A DNA stretch of 64,000 bases, taken from NCBI GenBank assembly GCA_003169845.1, contig PNAG01000028.1, positions 83,490 through 147,489 of the forward strand, written 5' to 3'. Source of the DNA: Candidatus Dormiibacterota bacterium. GTDB lineage: Bacteria > Chloroflexota > Dormibacteria > Dormibacterales > Dormibacteraceae. Below the pieces are notes generated by a model. It was not told the origin of the DNA. It saw only the letters and a list, made by a program, of their open reading frames with translations, and ran no database searches. This document shows, piece by piece, positions 54,491-62,665 of the stretch. Within the stretch, counting starts at the first letter, position 1, and every line of letters begins with the position of its first letter. The translations under genes were made by a program, and so were the position numbers.

Positions 54491-54595
54491 TTTCTCCTCA
54501 CCTTTTCAGACGCACGCCGATCGACTTACCCAAACGCGAGTACAGCCTGAGTCTCCACTCACATAATGCATTTGTCAAGCCAAATCTAAATCTGA

Positions 54596-54845
54596 CTAAT
54601 TTATGTAGTCGAGGTCACGAAGGATGGGACCCCGCGTGAGGTAGTGGCCCGGTCCATCGACTACGGCTATTGCATGCGCGACCTCGGGTACGACCAGATG
54701 CGTGACATCTGGAACAGCAAACACGACCAGACCGAATTTGATGGGGCCTACCGAACCACTTTCGGCCTCGAGCCGCCAGAACCGGTCACCTTCGCACATC
54801 AACTGCTGATAGTGGCAAGCGCGCTCGACCCCGCAAGCGAGCGCC
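54596..54845 (+). pseudogene. 3' remnant of a PDDEXK-type nuclease gene
   Basis: A frame open after a stop at 54593 encodes YVVEVTKDGTPREVVARSID, YDQMRDIWNSKH and HQLLIVASALDPASER. This matches the C-terminal half of DUF91/DUF4268-like PDDEXK proteins, in which the sequence around E-x-K-x-D-x-TPREVVAQ is usual. The Lys of E-x-K aligns with Thr, and the N-terminal half is missing. The frame runs into the tRNA gene with no natural end. It abuts the island's right end, so it is probably debris from earlier integration. Confidence 0.55.
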
Positions 54846-54885
54846 TGGAGCCCACGCCCGGATTCGAACCGGGGACCTTTTCCTT
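54846..54885 (+). repeat. attR-like 40-bp segment within tRNA-Thr
   Basis: It is identical to 50144-50183 and spans the 3' CCA, acceptor strand, T arm and part of the anticodon arm of the intact tRNA-Thr gene. Integration at this site leaves the tRNA complete, as is usual for islands. Confidence 0.85.
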
Positions 54886-54921
54886 ACCAAGGAAATGCTC
54901 TGCCACCTGAGCTACGTGGGC
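54846..54921 (-). tRNA. tRNA-Thr(GGT)
   Basis: A 76-nt cloverleaf with CCA encoded. Acceptor GCCCACG/CGTGGGC, D arm GCTC/GAGC, anticodon arm TTTCC-TTGGTAA-GGAAA with anticodon GGT, and T arm CCCGG-TTCGAAT-CCGGG. It reads threonine ACC/ACT codons. Its 3' 40 nt are duplicated at 50144, making it the integration site of the neighbouring island. Confidence 0.96.
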
Positions 54922-54975
54922 GGGGCGCAGCCTCCAGATTCTATCGACTCGCCGATGGCCCCCCGGCGCAATGTC

Positions 54976-55329
54976 TCAGGAGCCGTGCGACAGAATCACG
55001 AGCGCCGGCCCAAGCAAAACCAGCCAAAGCGCAGGAAACGCGCAGACGATCGTGCTCACGAGAAGCAGAGCGATCGTGAGCATTGGTCTACCTGCGCGCA
55101 GCATGCGGACAGCCAGCAGGTTGGCGGCGCCACCCGCGACCAAGACCACCGCTGCTACCCCGAGCAACAGGATGCCCAGAGGATCGTGAAACATCGGCGC
55201 CATGTAGCTCGGAGTCACGATTGAAAACACGGCCAGCATGATGATCGGCAAAATCAGGATGGCCGCCTGGGCGACCACGAGCATCCAGGTCACGTAGAAA
55301 AAGAACTCCGAACGGTTTGAGCTCCTCAC
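54976..55329 (-). CDS. small membrane protein of unknown function
   Basis: A 117-aa protein with about four transmembrane helices (FYVTWMLVVAQAAILILPIIML, LGILLLGVAAVVLVAGGAANLLA, MLTIALLLVSTIVCAFPALWLVLLG). It has a polar N-terminus and almost no soluble domain. The GTG start is at 55329. It follows mtrB on the same strand after 25 nt and may be co-transcribed. No family recognised. Confidence 0.6.
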   Translation of the reverse strand: MRSSNRSEFFFYVTWMLVVAQAAILILPIIMLAVFSIVTPSYMAPMFHDPLGILLLGVAAVVLVAGGAANLLAVRMLRAGRPMLTIALLLVSTIVCAFPALWLVLLGPALVILSHGS

Positions 55330-55354
55330 CTGCGAATCTCAGCAGAACGGTCGC

Positions 55355-55585
55355 TTAGGTTCCGGACTCCACCCGCCCCGCTTCGGTGAGGATCTCCGCC
55401 TTCCCGCGGATCTTGATCGCCGCAGTCAGCTCCGTGAACTGCGCCACGAGCACCTCGCCGGCGTCCAGCCGCTCGGAATGGTGCGAGCGCGTGTCCTTGC
55501 CCCGAGTCAGGCCCATGATCGTGACGCCGTCTTCGAGCGCCTTTACGACGATGTAGCGCCCGGTCGCACTCCCCTCGAGCTCCAT
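55355..55585 (-). CDS. mtrB: tryptophan RNA-binding attenuation protein (TRAP/MtrB)
   Basis: A 76-aa homologue of Bacillus TRAP, an 11-mer ring that binds tryptophan and then (G/U)AG-repeat RNA to control trp genes. Identity runs along the chain: VKALEDGVTIMGLTRG, HHSERLDAGEVLVAQFTE, AAIKIRGKAEI. The residue corresponding to Bacillus Thr25 is Thr27 (tryptophan contact); the RNA-contact Lys37/Lys56/Arg58 positions are Arg39, Lys58 and Arg60. ATG 55585 has a GAGGGAGAG purine run just upstream. It overlaps the 3' end of dnaE by 43 nt. No trp operon or anti-TRAP is in the window. Confidence 0.92.
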   Translation of the reverse strand: MELEGSATGRYIVVKALEDGVTIMGLTRGKDTRSHHSERLDAGEVLVAQFTELTAAIKIRGKAEILTEAGRVESGT

Positions 55586-58500
55586 TCTCTCCCTCGTCCG
55601 TTGCCGTTGGTCTGCGCCTTCGGTCGCACCGTCTCCAGCCTGGTGGCCGCCTGGCCCACCAGATCGTCGATCTCAGCCGCGAGCGCCGGACCGGCGAGCA
55701 CATGATAGCGATCGGCATTCACGATCACCTCCCGGCTGCCGACGACGACGTGCAGCACCACCTCGTCGGTCCCCGGGTGCCGCGCCAGCACCGCTTCCAG
55801 CCGCTCCGCGAGACCGGCGTCGCTGTTCGGGATTCGCACGTGCACCAGCTGGCGGCGGGCGACGGGCACGCATTCCGGGTCGTCCCAGAGCCACGCCATG
55901 TCGGCCACAATCGACGCAGTCTCTACCTCCGGCTCCATGTCCGGCTCGGGTGGCGGCCCGCCGCTGGAACCGCTCGCGCGCGTGCTGCCGGCGCGCGCGT
56001 CCACCTTGCCCTGGACGACGAGCACCTTGTCGGGCTCGAACAGCAGGCGCGTCTGCTCGAAGATGCGCGGGAACAGCACCACGTCGACCGTCCCCGTCAG
56101 GTCTTCGATCGAGGCGTAGGCCATGATCTGGCCCTTTCGCGTCACCACGCGGCGCACCTCTCGCACCAACCCGGCGACGCGCACCTCCGTGTCCTGCAGC
56201 GCGCTCGTCACCTCGACCGCCTGCGTGTCGGACAGCCTGGCCAGCTCGGCCGAGATCCGGCGCAGCGGGTGGTCGCTGAGGTACAGGCCGAGCAGCTCTT
56301 TCTCGAGCCGAAGCTTCTCCTCCCCGGCCATCGGCGCGATGTCGATCAACAGTCCGTAGTCGTCCGCCTGCGACTCGGGCGACCCCACCATGTCGAGCAG
56401 GGACGTCTGCCCGGACTCACGGTCGCGCCGCGCCCCCTCGGCCCGGCTGACCGCGTGGTCGAGCACCGCCAGGAGTCGGGCCCGCTCACCGAGCGAATCA
56501 CATGCGCCCGACTGCACCAGCGAGTCGAGCACGCGGCGGTTCACGTCCTGGATCGCGGCGGTGCGCTCGCACAGGTCTTCGAGCGACTTGAAGGGACCGT
56601 CGGCGTCGCGCAGGCCGACGATGCTCTCCACCGCGTGCTGGCCTACGTTCTTGATGGCGGCGAGGCCAAACAGGATGCGGCCATCGCTCATGGAGAAGTC
56701 GGCGCGCGAGTGGTTGATATCCGGCGCCACCACGTCGATGCCGCGGATCCGGCAGTCGACGATCGCGGTCGCTACCCTGTCGGCGCTCCCTTCCATATGG
56801 ATCAAGAGCGCCGTCATGTACTCGAGTGGATAGTTGGCCTTCAAGTAGGCCGTCTGATAGGCGATCACGCCGTAGGCCGCCGAGTGGGCCCGGTTGAACC
56901 CATACTCGGCGAACTTTGCGATGCTGTCGAATAGCGCGTCGGCCGTCGTCTGCGAGATTCCGCGCTCCAGCGCCCCGTCGATGAACTTCGTGCGCTGCTT
57001 CGCCATCTTGGGCTTGTCCTTCTTGCCCATCGCGGAGCGAAGGATGTCGGCTTCGCTCATGGTGAACCCGGCCAGCTCGCGCGCGGCCATCATCACCTGC
57101 TCCTGGTAGATCATCACGCCGTACGTCTCGCGCAAGATCGGTTCGAGGCGCTCGTGCATGTACTCGATGGGCTCCCGGCCCTGCTTGCGCGCGATGAAGG
57201 CGGGGATGTTGACCATCGGCCCGGGTCGGAACAAAGCGACCGCCGCCGACACGTCCCCAAAGCTCTGCGGACGCATGTCCATCAACATTCGGCGCATCCC
57301 CGGACCTTCGAGCTGGAACACGCCGTGTGTATCGCCACTGGAGAGCAGCTGATATGTCTTGGCGTCATCGAATGGAAGCTGGTCGATATCGATCTCGAGC
57401 CCGCGATGCTCTTTCAAGAGTCGGAGGCAGGTGGCGATGATGTCGAGGTTCTGCAGGCCGAGGAAGTCGATCTTGAGCAGGCCGATGTCGCCGACGGCCT
57501 TCATGTCGTACTGGGTGATCACCGCCTCGCTCTTAGGGCCGAACTGAAGGGGCGTGTAGCGCACCAGCGGCTCGGGCGCGATTACCACGCCGGCCGCGTG
57601 GGTGCTCACGTTGCGCGAGACGCCCTCGAGCGTTCGCGCCACATCGATCAGGCGCTTCTGCTCCTCATTCGACTCATACGCCTCGCGAAACTCCGCGACC
57701 TCTTTGATCGTGTCGTCGAGAGTCTTCGAGCGGCCCTGCCAGACGGGCACGAGTTTGGCGAGGCGATCGGTGTCGCGCAGAGGCACCTCCAGCACGCGCC
57801 CGACATCGCGGATCGCGGCCTTCGACGCCATCGTCGTGAACGTGATGATCTGGGCGACCCGGTCGGACCCGTACTTCTCGGAAACGTAGCGAATGACTTT
57901 CTCGCGGCCCTCAACCGAGAAGTCGCAGTCGATGTCGGGCATCGACACGCGGTCGATGTTGAGGAAGCGCTCGAAGATCAGGCCGTGCTGGATCGGGTCG
58001 ATGTTGGTGATGCCGAGGCAGTAGGAGACCAGGCTGCCTGCCGCGCTGCCACGGCCGGGGCCCACGACGATGCCCTGCTTGCGCGCAAAGTTATAGAAGT
58101 CCCAGACGATCAGGAAATACGAGGCGTAGCCCGTCTGGCTGATCACGGAAAGCTCGAGCTCGGCGCGCTCCTTGACCGCCGCGTTCGGCTCCCCATACCT
58201 CCACTCGAGGCCATCGAAGACCAGCTTGCGAAGGTACTCGTCGGGCTTCATGCCGTCGGGGACGTCGAACGGCGGCAGCAGCGTCGCGCCCAGCTTCAGC
58301 TTGAGGTCGACCATGTCCGCCACGTCGAGCGTGCTGGCGAGCGCGTCGGGCAGGTCCGCGAACGCGGTGCGCATCTCGTCGGCGGTCTTCAGGTAGTTCT
58401 CCTGCGAGGAGAACCGCCACCGGTTCGGGTCGTTGAAGCGCGCGCCCGTCTGAAGACACAGCAGCACGTCGTGCGCCTCCGAGTCGTGGCGATGCACGTA

Positions 58501-59136
58501 GTGCAGGTCGTTGGTCGCGCACAGGCGGAGTCCGAACTCCTTGCCGAAGCCGGCCAGCGCCTCGTTGACCGCGTCCTGACGGTCGATGCCGTGGCGCTGC
58601 ACCTCGAGCAGGAACTGGCCCTTGCCGAAGATGTCACGGTACGCGGCCACGGATTCGCGCGCGCCATCTATGTCTCCGTCGCTGATCCGGCTCGCGGCCT
58701 CACCCTGCAGGCAGCCGGAGAGCGCGATCAGGCCCTTCGCGTGCTCGGCCAGGATCTCCTTGTCGATGCGGGGCTTGTAGTACATGCCCTCCATCTGGCC
58801 GACCGTACAGAGCTTCATGAGGTTGAGATAGCCCTCGTGATCCGCGGCGAGAAGGGTCAGGTGGTTGGGGTCGCGGTCGACACGCCCTTCGCGCAGCAGC
58901 CGCGAGCGCGGGGCGACGTAGACCTCGCAGCCGATGATCGGCTTGATCCCCGCGTCCTTGCACGCCTTGTAGAAGTGGATCGCGCCGTACATCACACCGT
59001 GGTCGGTCATGGCAAGCGCGGGCATCTCCAGCTCTGCCGCGCGCGCGACGAGCGCGGGGATGCGGCTCGCCCCATCGAGCAGCGAGTACTCGGTGTGGTT
59101 GTGCAGGTGGATGAAGGTGTTGGGGGCGTGCGGCAT
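55543..59136 (-). CDS. dnaE: DNA polymerase III alpha subunit (DnaE)
   Basis: A 1197-aa replicative polymerase. The N-terminal PHP domain keeps its histidine and acid ligands (FIHLHNHTEYSLLDGASR, LAMTDHGVMYG, GCEVYV, CATNDLHYVHRHDSEAHD), so an intrinsic metal-dependent proofreading activity is plausible. The catalytic core has MPDIDCDFS and the fingers motif GRGSAAGSLVSYCLGI. A helix-hairpin-helix region, a C-terminal OB fold (VRVAGLVREVRRV, GTVDVVLFPRIFE) and a tail follow. ATG 59136 is the start. The 3' end overlaps mtrB, suggesting co-expression with the tryptophan regulator. Confidence 0.96.
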   Translation of the reverse strand: MPHAPNTFIHLHNHTEYSLLDGASRIPALVARAAELEMPALAMTDHGVMYGAIHFYKACKDAGIKPIIGCEVYVAPRSRLLREGRVDRDPNHLTLLAADHEGYLNLMKLCTVGQMEGMYYKPRIDKEILAEHAKGLIALSGCLQGEAASRISDGDIDGARESVAAYRDIFGKGQFLLEVQRHGIDRQDAVNEALAGFGKEFGLRLCATNDLHYVHRHDSEAHDVLLCLQTGARFNDPNRWRFSSQENYLKTADEMRTAFADLPDALASTLDVADMVDLKLKLGATLLPPFDVPDGMKPDEYLRKLVFDGLEWRYGEPNAAVKERAELELSVISQTGYASYFLIVWDFYNFARKQGIVVGPGRGSAAGSLVSYCLGITNIDPIQHGLIFERFLNIDRVSMPDIDCDFSVEGREKVIRYVSEKYGSDRVAQIITFTTMASKAAIRDVGRVLEVPLRDTDRLAKLVPVWQGRSKTLDDTIKEVAEFREAYESNEEQKRLIDVARTLEGVSRNVSTHAAGVVIAPEPLVRYTPLQFGPKSEAVITQYDMKAVGDIGLLKIDFLGLQNLDIIATCLRLLKEHRGLEIDIDQLPFDDAKTYQLLSSGDTHGVFQLEGPGMRRMLMDMRPQSFGDVSAAVALFRPGPMVNIPAFIARKQGREPIEYMHERLEPILRETYGVMIYQEQVMMAARELAGFTMSEADILRSAMGKKDKPKMAKQRTKFIDGALERGISQTTADALFDSIAKFAEYGFNRAHSAAYGVIAYQTAYLKANYPLEYMTALLIHMEGSADRVATAIVDCRIRGIDVVAPDINHSRADFSMSDGRILFGLAAIKNVGQHAVESIVGLRDADGPFKSLEDLCERTAAIQDVNRRVLDSLVQSGACDSLGERARLLAVLDHAVSRAEGARRDRESGQTSLLDMVGSPESQADDYGLLIDIAPMAGEEKLRLEKELLGLYLSDHPLRRISAELARLSDTQAVEVTSALQDTEVRVAGLVREVRRVVTRKGQIMAYASIEDLTGTVDVVLFPRIFEQTRLLFEPDKVLVVQGKVDARAGSTRASGSSGGPPPEPDMEPEVETASIVADMAWLWDDPECVPVARRQLVHVRIPNSDAGLAERLEAVLARHPGTDEVVLHVVVGSREVIVNADRYHVLAGPALAAEIDDLVGQAATRLETVRPKAQTNGNGRGREWSSRGVRPGATSS

Positions 59137-59194
59137 CGTTTGGATCTGGGTGTGGCGGACCCCGGGGATAGTCTAGGGGCTGATGGAAGCTCAG

Positions 59195-59233
59195 GCCCCT
59201 CACCCTCGCCCTCTCCCCGACGGGGAGAGGGGA
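59195..59233. repeat. dispersed GC-rich palindromic repeat, copy D (inverted)
   Basis: CCCCTCACCCTCGCCCTCTCCCC, split by a short loop from GGGGAGAGGGG, is the reverse orientation of copies A-C. It lies between the divergent dnaE and aminotransferase genes, 10 nt before the latter's ATG, so it sits within or beside that gene's leader. Confidence 0.75.
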
Positions 59234-59243
59234 CAATAGCCTC

Positions 59244-60398
59244 ATGCCTTCACTCGCGCAATTGCCCGCCGAGGCACATCACTCGGGGATTCGCGAGATC
59301 GCGAACGAGGCGCTGCGCACGCCGGGCGCGATACGGCTCGACGTCGGGCAGCCCAACTTTCCCACCCCCAAGCACATCGGCGACGCGGGCAAGCGCGCGA
59401 TCGACGAGAACATGACCTTCTACACCCACACGCAGGGGCTGATCTCGCTCCGCGAGAAGATCGTGGCCAAGCTCGAGCGCGTGAACGGAATCCGCGTCAC
59501 ACCCGATCGCATCGCGTGCGGGCCGGGCGGCGTCGGTGCCCTGGCCGCGGTGTTCGGCGCAGTGCTCGAGCGCGGCGACGAGGTACTGCTCCCCGACCCG
59601 GGCTGGCCCAACACGCGCCTGATGCTCACGTGGGTCGGAGCACGCGGCGTGTTCTACCCATGCGCGGCGGCCGATGGGTTCCAGCCCGACATCGATGCGC
59701 TCGCGCGCCTGATTTCGCCGCGCACCAAGCTGCTGCTGGTCAACAGCCCCAACAATCCGACCGGGGCGGTGTATCCGGCCGAGACGATCGCTCGCCTGGT
59801 CGACCTGGCCCAGCGCAACGACCTGTGGCTGCTCAGCGACGAGTGCTACGACCAGATCATCCTCGACGGTTCGTGGACCAGCCCCGCGAGCCTCGCGCCC
59901 GACGACCCTCGCATCGCGAGCGTGTTCACCTTCTCGAAGTCGTATTCGATGACCGGATGGCGGATCGGGTACGTGGCCGGATCGGCCGAGCTGATCGACA
60001 CCGCGACCAAGGTCCTCGAGTCCAACTCATCGTGCGTATCGACCATCAGCCAGGTCGCCGCGGAGGCGGCGCTGGACGGGTCGCAGGACTGCGTAGGTGA
60101 GATGGTGGCCGCGTACCGGCACCGGCGGGACGTGGTCGTGGACATCCTCCGCGAGGCTGACATGCTCGTGAACGAGCCCACGGGCGCCTTTTACTGCATG
60201 GCGGACATCTCGCGCAGCCGCATGCACGCGCGCGATTTCGCGTTCAAGCTCCTGCGCGAGAAGGGCGTCTCGGTGGCGCCTGGGAGCGCATTTGGGGATA
60301 TCGCCGTCGGTGCTGTCAGGATCAGCCTGGCCAGCTCGGACACCGATCTCAGGGAGGGCGTCGGGCGCCTGGCCGAATTCGTCCACGAACTCCAGTAA
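59244..60398 (+). CDS. pyridoxal-phosphate aminotransferase, class I/II
   Basis: A 384-aa aspartate-aminotransferase-fold enzyme. It has LDVGQPNFPTPKHIGDA, FYTHTQGLISLREKI, NSPNNPTGAVY, SDECYDQIILDG and the Schiff-base Lys in FTFSKSYSMTGWRIGY, with the C-terminal GAVRISLASSD carrying the substrate-carboxylate Arg. The amino-acid substrate (aspartate, aromatic or branched) cannot be fixed. No Shine-Dalgarno is visible; the palindromic repeat just upstream occupies that place. Confidence 0.93.
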   Translation: MPSLAQLPAEAHHSGIREIANEALRTPGAIRLDVGQPNFPTPKHIGDAGKRAIDENMTFYTHTQGLISLREKIVAKLERVNGIRVTPDRIACGPGGVGALAAVFGAVLERGDEVLLPDPGWPNTRLMLTWVGARGVFYPCAAADGFQPDIDALARLISPRTKLLLVNSPNNPTGAVYPAETIARLVDLAQRNDLWLLSDECYDQIILDGSWTSPASLAPDDPRIASVFTFSKSYSMTGWRIGYVAGSAELIDTATKVLESNSSCVSTISQVAAEAALDGSQDCVGEMVAAYRHRRDVVVDILREADMLVNEPTGAFYCMADISRSRMHARDFAFKLLREKGVSVAPGSAFGDIAVGAVRISLASSDTDLREGVGRLAEFVHELQ

Positions 60399-60402
60399 GG
60401 GG

Positions 60403-60432
60403 TTGTGTTACCCGGGACCGTAACCCTATGCT
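60403..60432 (+). promoter_or_regulatory. candidate promoter after the aminotransferase gene
   Basis: TTGTGT (60403-60408), an 18-bp spacer and TATGCT (60427-60432) resemble a housekeeping promoter. It reads toward a short open frame at 60454 and lies in a 155-nt gap between convergent genes. Confidence 0.4.
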
Positions 60433-60453
60433 TCCGCCCGCGTTGAGAGTGTC

Positions 60454-60561
60454 GTGCTGTTTCTGAAGCCCCTGCTGGCGTTCACCGTGAGGCAGCTCCA
60501 GCCGGGACGCCTTCGCCTGGCGCTTTTGAAGCTGGGCCACGGCCTGGACGTCTTCAGCTAG
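60454..60561 (+). CDS. possible 35-residue peptide
   Basis: A GTG-started frame encodes LFLKPLLAFTVRQLQPGRLR, then LALLKLGHGLDVFS, a basic amphipathic sequence. A promoter-like pair lies 22 nt upstream, but there is no Shine-Dalgarno and no family match, and the 3' end overlaps the convergent methyltransferase stop. It may be chance in GC-rich DNA. Confidence 0.3.
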   Translation: MLFLKPLLAFTVRQLQPGRLRLALLKLGHGLDVFS

Positions 60562-61831
60562 AACCTCCCCGCTCGAGCAAAGCCACCGACTCGATGTGGT
60601 AGGTCTGGGGGAACATGTCCACGATCGCGGCTCGCCTCACCCGGTAACCTCCCCTGACCAGCGCGATGAGGTCGCGCGCGTGCGTGGAAGGCTCGCAGGA
60701 GACGTAGACCAGCCGGTCGAGGCCCAGGCGGATCAGCTCTCCGATCGCGGCCGGCTCGCAACCCGCCCGGGGCGGGTCCAGGATCGCCGCCTGGTACTGG
60801 CCGAGCCGCACCTTGCGCAGCACGGTTTCGACCTTCCCAGGCAGATACTCCACTCGCGCCGAGTTGATCCGCGCGTTCAGGCGGCCGAGCTGCACCGCAT
60901 GTGGGTTTTCCTCGATCGCCGTCACGCCCGCGGCGCCGCGAGCAACCGCCACCGAGATGGTCCCGATCCCCGCATAGAGATCGAGCACGCGGTCGGCCGG
61001 CGCCGTTGCGAGCATCTCGAGGGCGGTCCGGTACAGGACCAGCATCTGCCGGTAGTTGGTCTGCACGAATGTGTCGCTGCGGACGCGAAAGGTCATATCC
61101 CAGAACTCCAGCGACATGGCGTCGTCCAGCAGGACCTGGTCGGGCAGCAGCTCAGCCACCCGGCGTGCGAACTCGTCGCGCGGCCATAGGGGCGGGCGGC
61201 CGCGATGCCGCACCCGCCAGAGCAAGCCGCGCCCGGTCGGTTCGATCGTCAAGAGCAGGTTCTGCAGGTCCTTCAGCTCCAGCTCGCCGGCGGCCTGGGC
61301 GAAGGCCGGTAGGGCTTGCTCGATGCGCAGGTCGTGGATCGGGCAGGTGTCGATTGGCAGCACCGAATGCGAGCGCAGGCGGTGGAAGCCGAACCGCCAT
61401 CCTCCGGCTTCTGAATCAGCGCCCTGCGCGCGCCCGGCAGAGATCGCTTCGAACTCGCCGCGGATCCTGTAGCGCCATGGGTCGTCCATGCCGAGCACTG
61501 GCGTGTCGGGCGGGAGGCGCAGCCCGGCCCGCGACCAGGCCTCCTCCACGACCTGGCGCTTCAGCGTCAGCTGATGCGAGTAAGCCGCGTGCTGGAGCTG
61601 GCAACCGCCACATGCGCCGAAATAGCGACATGGGGCGGGCACACGGTGTGGCGACGCCTCGAGCACTCGCGTCGTTGCCGCTACCGCCACGCCGCCCTGC
61701 CGGCCCCGCGGCTCAGCCTCGACGACCTCGCCCGGCAGGGCGTAGTTGACGAGCCACACCTTGCCGTCGTCCCGAGCGACCGCGGCTCCCCCGTGCGCCG
61801 GCGCCGTCGGGCGCAGGATCAGCGGCGCCAC
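60554..61831 (-). CDS. RlmD/TrmA-type uracil-C5 RNA methyltransferase
   Basis: A 425-aa SAM-dependent methyltransferase for m5U in rRNA or tRNA. A TRAM-like N-terminal domain (LPGEVVEAE) precedes an iron-sulfur site (CRYFGACGGC plus Cys of IDTCPIHD). SAM-binding VLDLYAGIGTISVAVARGA, ILDPPRAGC and the nucleophile motif YVSCEPSTHARDL follow. GTG 61831 gives the normal start; the longer frame to 61996 is not family-like. It overlaps the upstream PHP gene by 13 nt. RNA target not determinable. Confidence 0.92.
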   Translation of the reverse strand: MAPLILRPTAPAHGGAAVARDDGKVWLVNYALPGEVVEAEPRGRQGGVAVAATTRVLEASPHRVPAPCRYFGACGGCQLQHAAYSHQLTLKRQVVEEAWSRAGLRLPPDTPVLGMDDPWRYRIRGEFEAISAGRAQGADSEAGGWRFGFHRLRSHSVLPIDTCPIHDLRIEQALPAFAQAAGELELKDLQNLLLTIEPTGRGLLWRVRHRGRPPLWPRDEFARRVAELLPDQVLLDDAMSLEFWDMTFRVRSDTFVQTNYRQMLVLYRTALEMLATAPADRVLDLYAGIGTISVAVARGAAGVTAIEENPHAVQLGRLNARINSARVEYLPGKVETVLRKVRLGQYQAAILDPPRAGCEPAAIGELIRLGLDRLVYVSCEPSTHARDLIALVRGGYRVRRAAIVDMFPQTYHIESVALLERGGSS

Positions 61832-62610
61832 AACGCCATCGGGTCTCGGGCCGGCTTGAACCCGGCCGCCTCGACCATCTGAGTCGCCAGCTTGAAGCCC
61901 TCGGCCACCTTGTCCGGCTGGTGCGCGTCGCTCCCGTACTGCACCGCCTGCCCCCCGACCTCGCGCCACCATCGCACCACGGTGATGTCCGGGCACAAGG
62001 TGTGCCCGCGGGTCGTGTTGACCTCGAGCACTCTTCCGGTGCGGGCCGCGGCGGTGAGGACCGCGCGGATCTCCGTCTCGTAGTCAGCCTCGCGATAGGG
62101 TGCCGCGCCGTCGAGCCAATAGCGCTTGGGGTAGTCGATATGGGCGAGCGTCTCGAACGGCTGGCCGCTGTCCACCATGGCCAGGGCCTCGCGAAAGTAC
62201 TCCGTCACCGCACCGGGGAAGTCGGCGGCGGCTTTTTCGCGAAACTGGCTGGCGTCGACCATGACGCCGTCGATGCGAACGCAGTGGATCGAGCCGTGCA
62301 CCTGGTCGAGCGGGCCGGATGCCAGCACCGCCGCCGTTTCTTCCGGGTACCAGTGCGGCTCGCCCAGCTCGACGCCCGTGAGGATGCGCAGTCCCTTGAA
62401 CTTGGCCCGGCAGCGCTCGATCGCGTCGAAGTAGCCCGCCAGGTCGACCGAATGCTGGCCCTCGTGCACGAGCGCCCAATCGGCATGCTCGGTGAAGGCG
62501 ATCGCAGGCAGGCCGAGCTCCAGCGCCCGCTCGCAGCTGCGCTCCATCGAGCCGAGAGGGGCGTCCCACGACCATTCGCTGTGCACGTGTAGATCGGGTG
62601 GCAGGGGCAC
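61819..62610 (-). CDS. PHP-family phosphatase, histidinol-phosphatase-like
   Basis: A 263-aa metal-dependent hydrolase of the PHP superfamily. It has DLHVHSEWSWDAPLGS at the N-terminus, IAFTEHADW, GVELGEPHW, VHGSIHCV, LAHIDYPKRY and YGSDAHQPDKVAEGF, which together provide the trinuclear metal site. This is the HisK (HisJ-like) pattern for histidinol phosphate, but other sugar or nucleotide phosphates are possible. No his genes are nearby. The ATG is at 62610. Confidence 0.88.
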   Translation of the reverse strand: MPLPPDLHVHSEWSWDAPLGSMERSCERALELGLPAIAFTEHADWALVHEGQHSVDLAGYFDAIERCRAKFKGLRILTGVELGEPHWYPEETAAVLASGPLDQVHGSIHCVRIDGVMVDASQFREKAAADFPGAVTEYFREALAMVDSGQPFETLAHIDYPKRYWLDGAAPYREADYETEIRAVLTAAARTGRVLEVNTTRGHTLCPDITVVRWWREVGGQAVQYGSDAHQPDKVAEGFKLATQMVEAAGFKPARDPMALWRR

Positions 62611-62651
62611 CGCACAAGGCTACCTGCAGCGCAAATTGCAGATCTGATGGT

Positions 62652-62657
62652 TAAAAT
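62652..62657 (+). promoter_or_regulatory. -10 box TAAAAT, near-leaderless start
   Basis: TAAAAT ends 8 nt before the GTG at 62666, so transcription would begin at or next to the start codon. No -35 hexamer fits at 17 nt, and there is no Shine-Dalgarno. Confidence 0.5.
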
Positions 62658-62665
62658 GGCCCGCC

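Larger units (their letters stand above)
50144..54885. mobile_element. 4.7-kb genomic island integrated at tRNA-Thr
   Basis: The interval is bounded by 40-bp direct repeats of the tRNA-Thr 3' end. It holds an ABC exporter pair, two exported or membrane proteins of unknown function and a nuclease-gene remnant. The right part (about 53.4-54.6 kb) is visibly AT-richer than the flanks. No integrase, excisionase or replication gene is recognisable, so it is either a decayed element or one mobilised in trans. Confidence 0.7.

Noticed and set aside
54846-54910. Protein-like PTPGFEPGTFSLP sequence at the end of the frame through tRNA-Thr
   Set aside because: This is the familiar artefact of translating a tRNA gene backwards; the nuclease remnant is trimmed before it.
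57154-59415. A 753-codon open frame on the plus strand opposite dnaE
   Set aside because: It is a shadow frame of the dnaE coding strand; its composition is low-complexity Arg/Val/Asp/His and it contains no domain.
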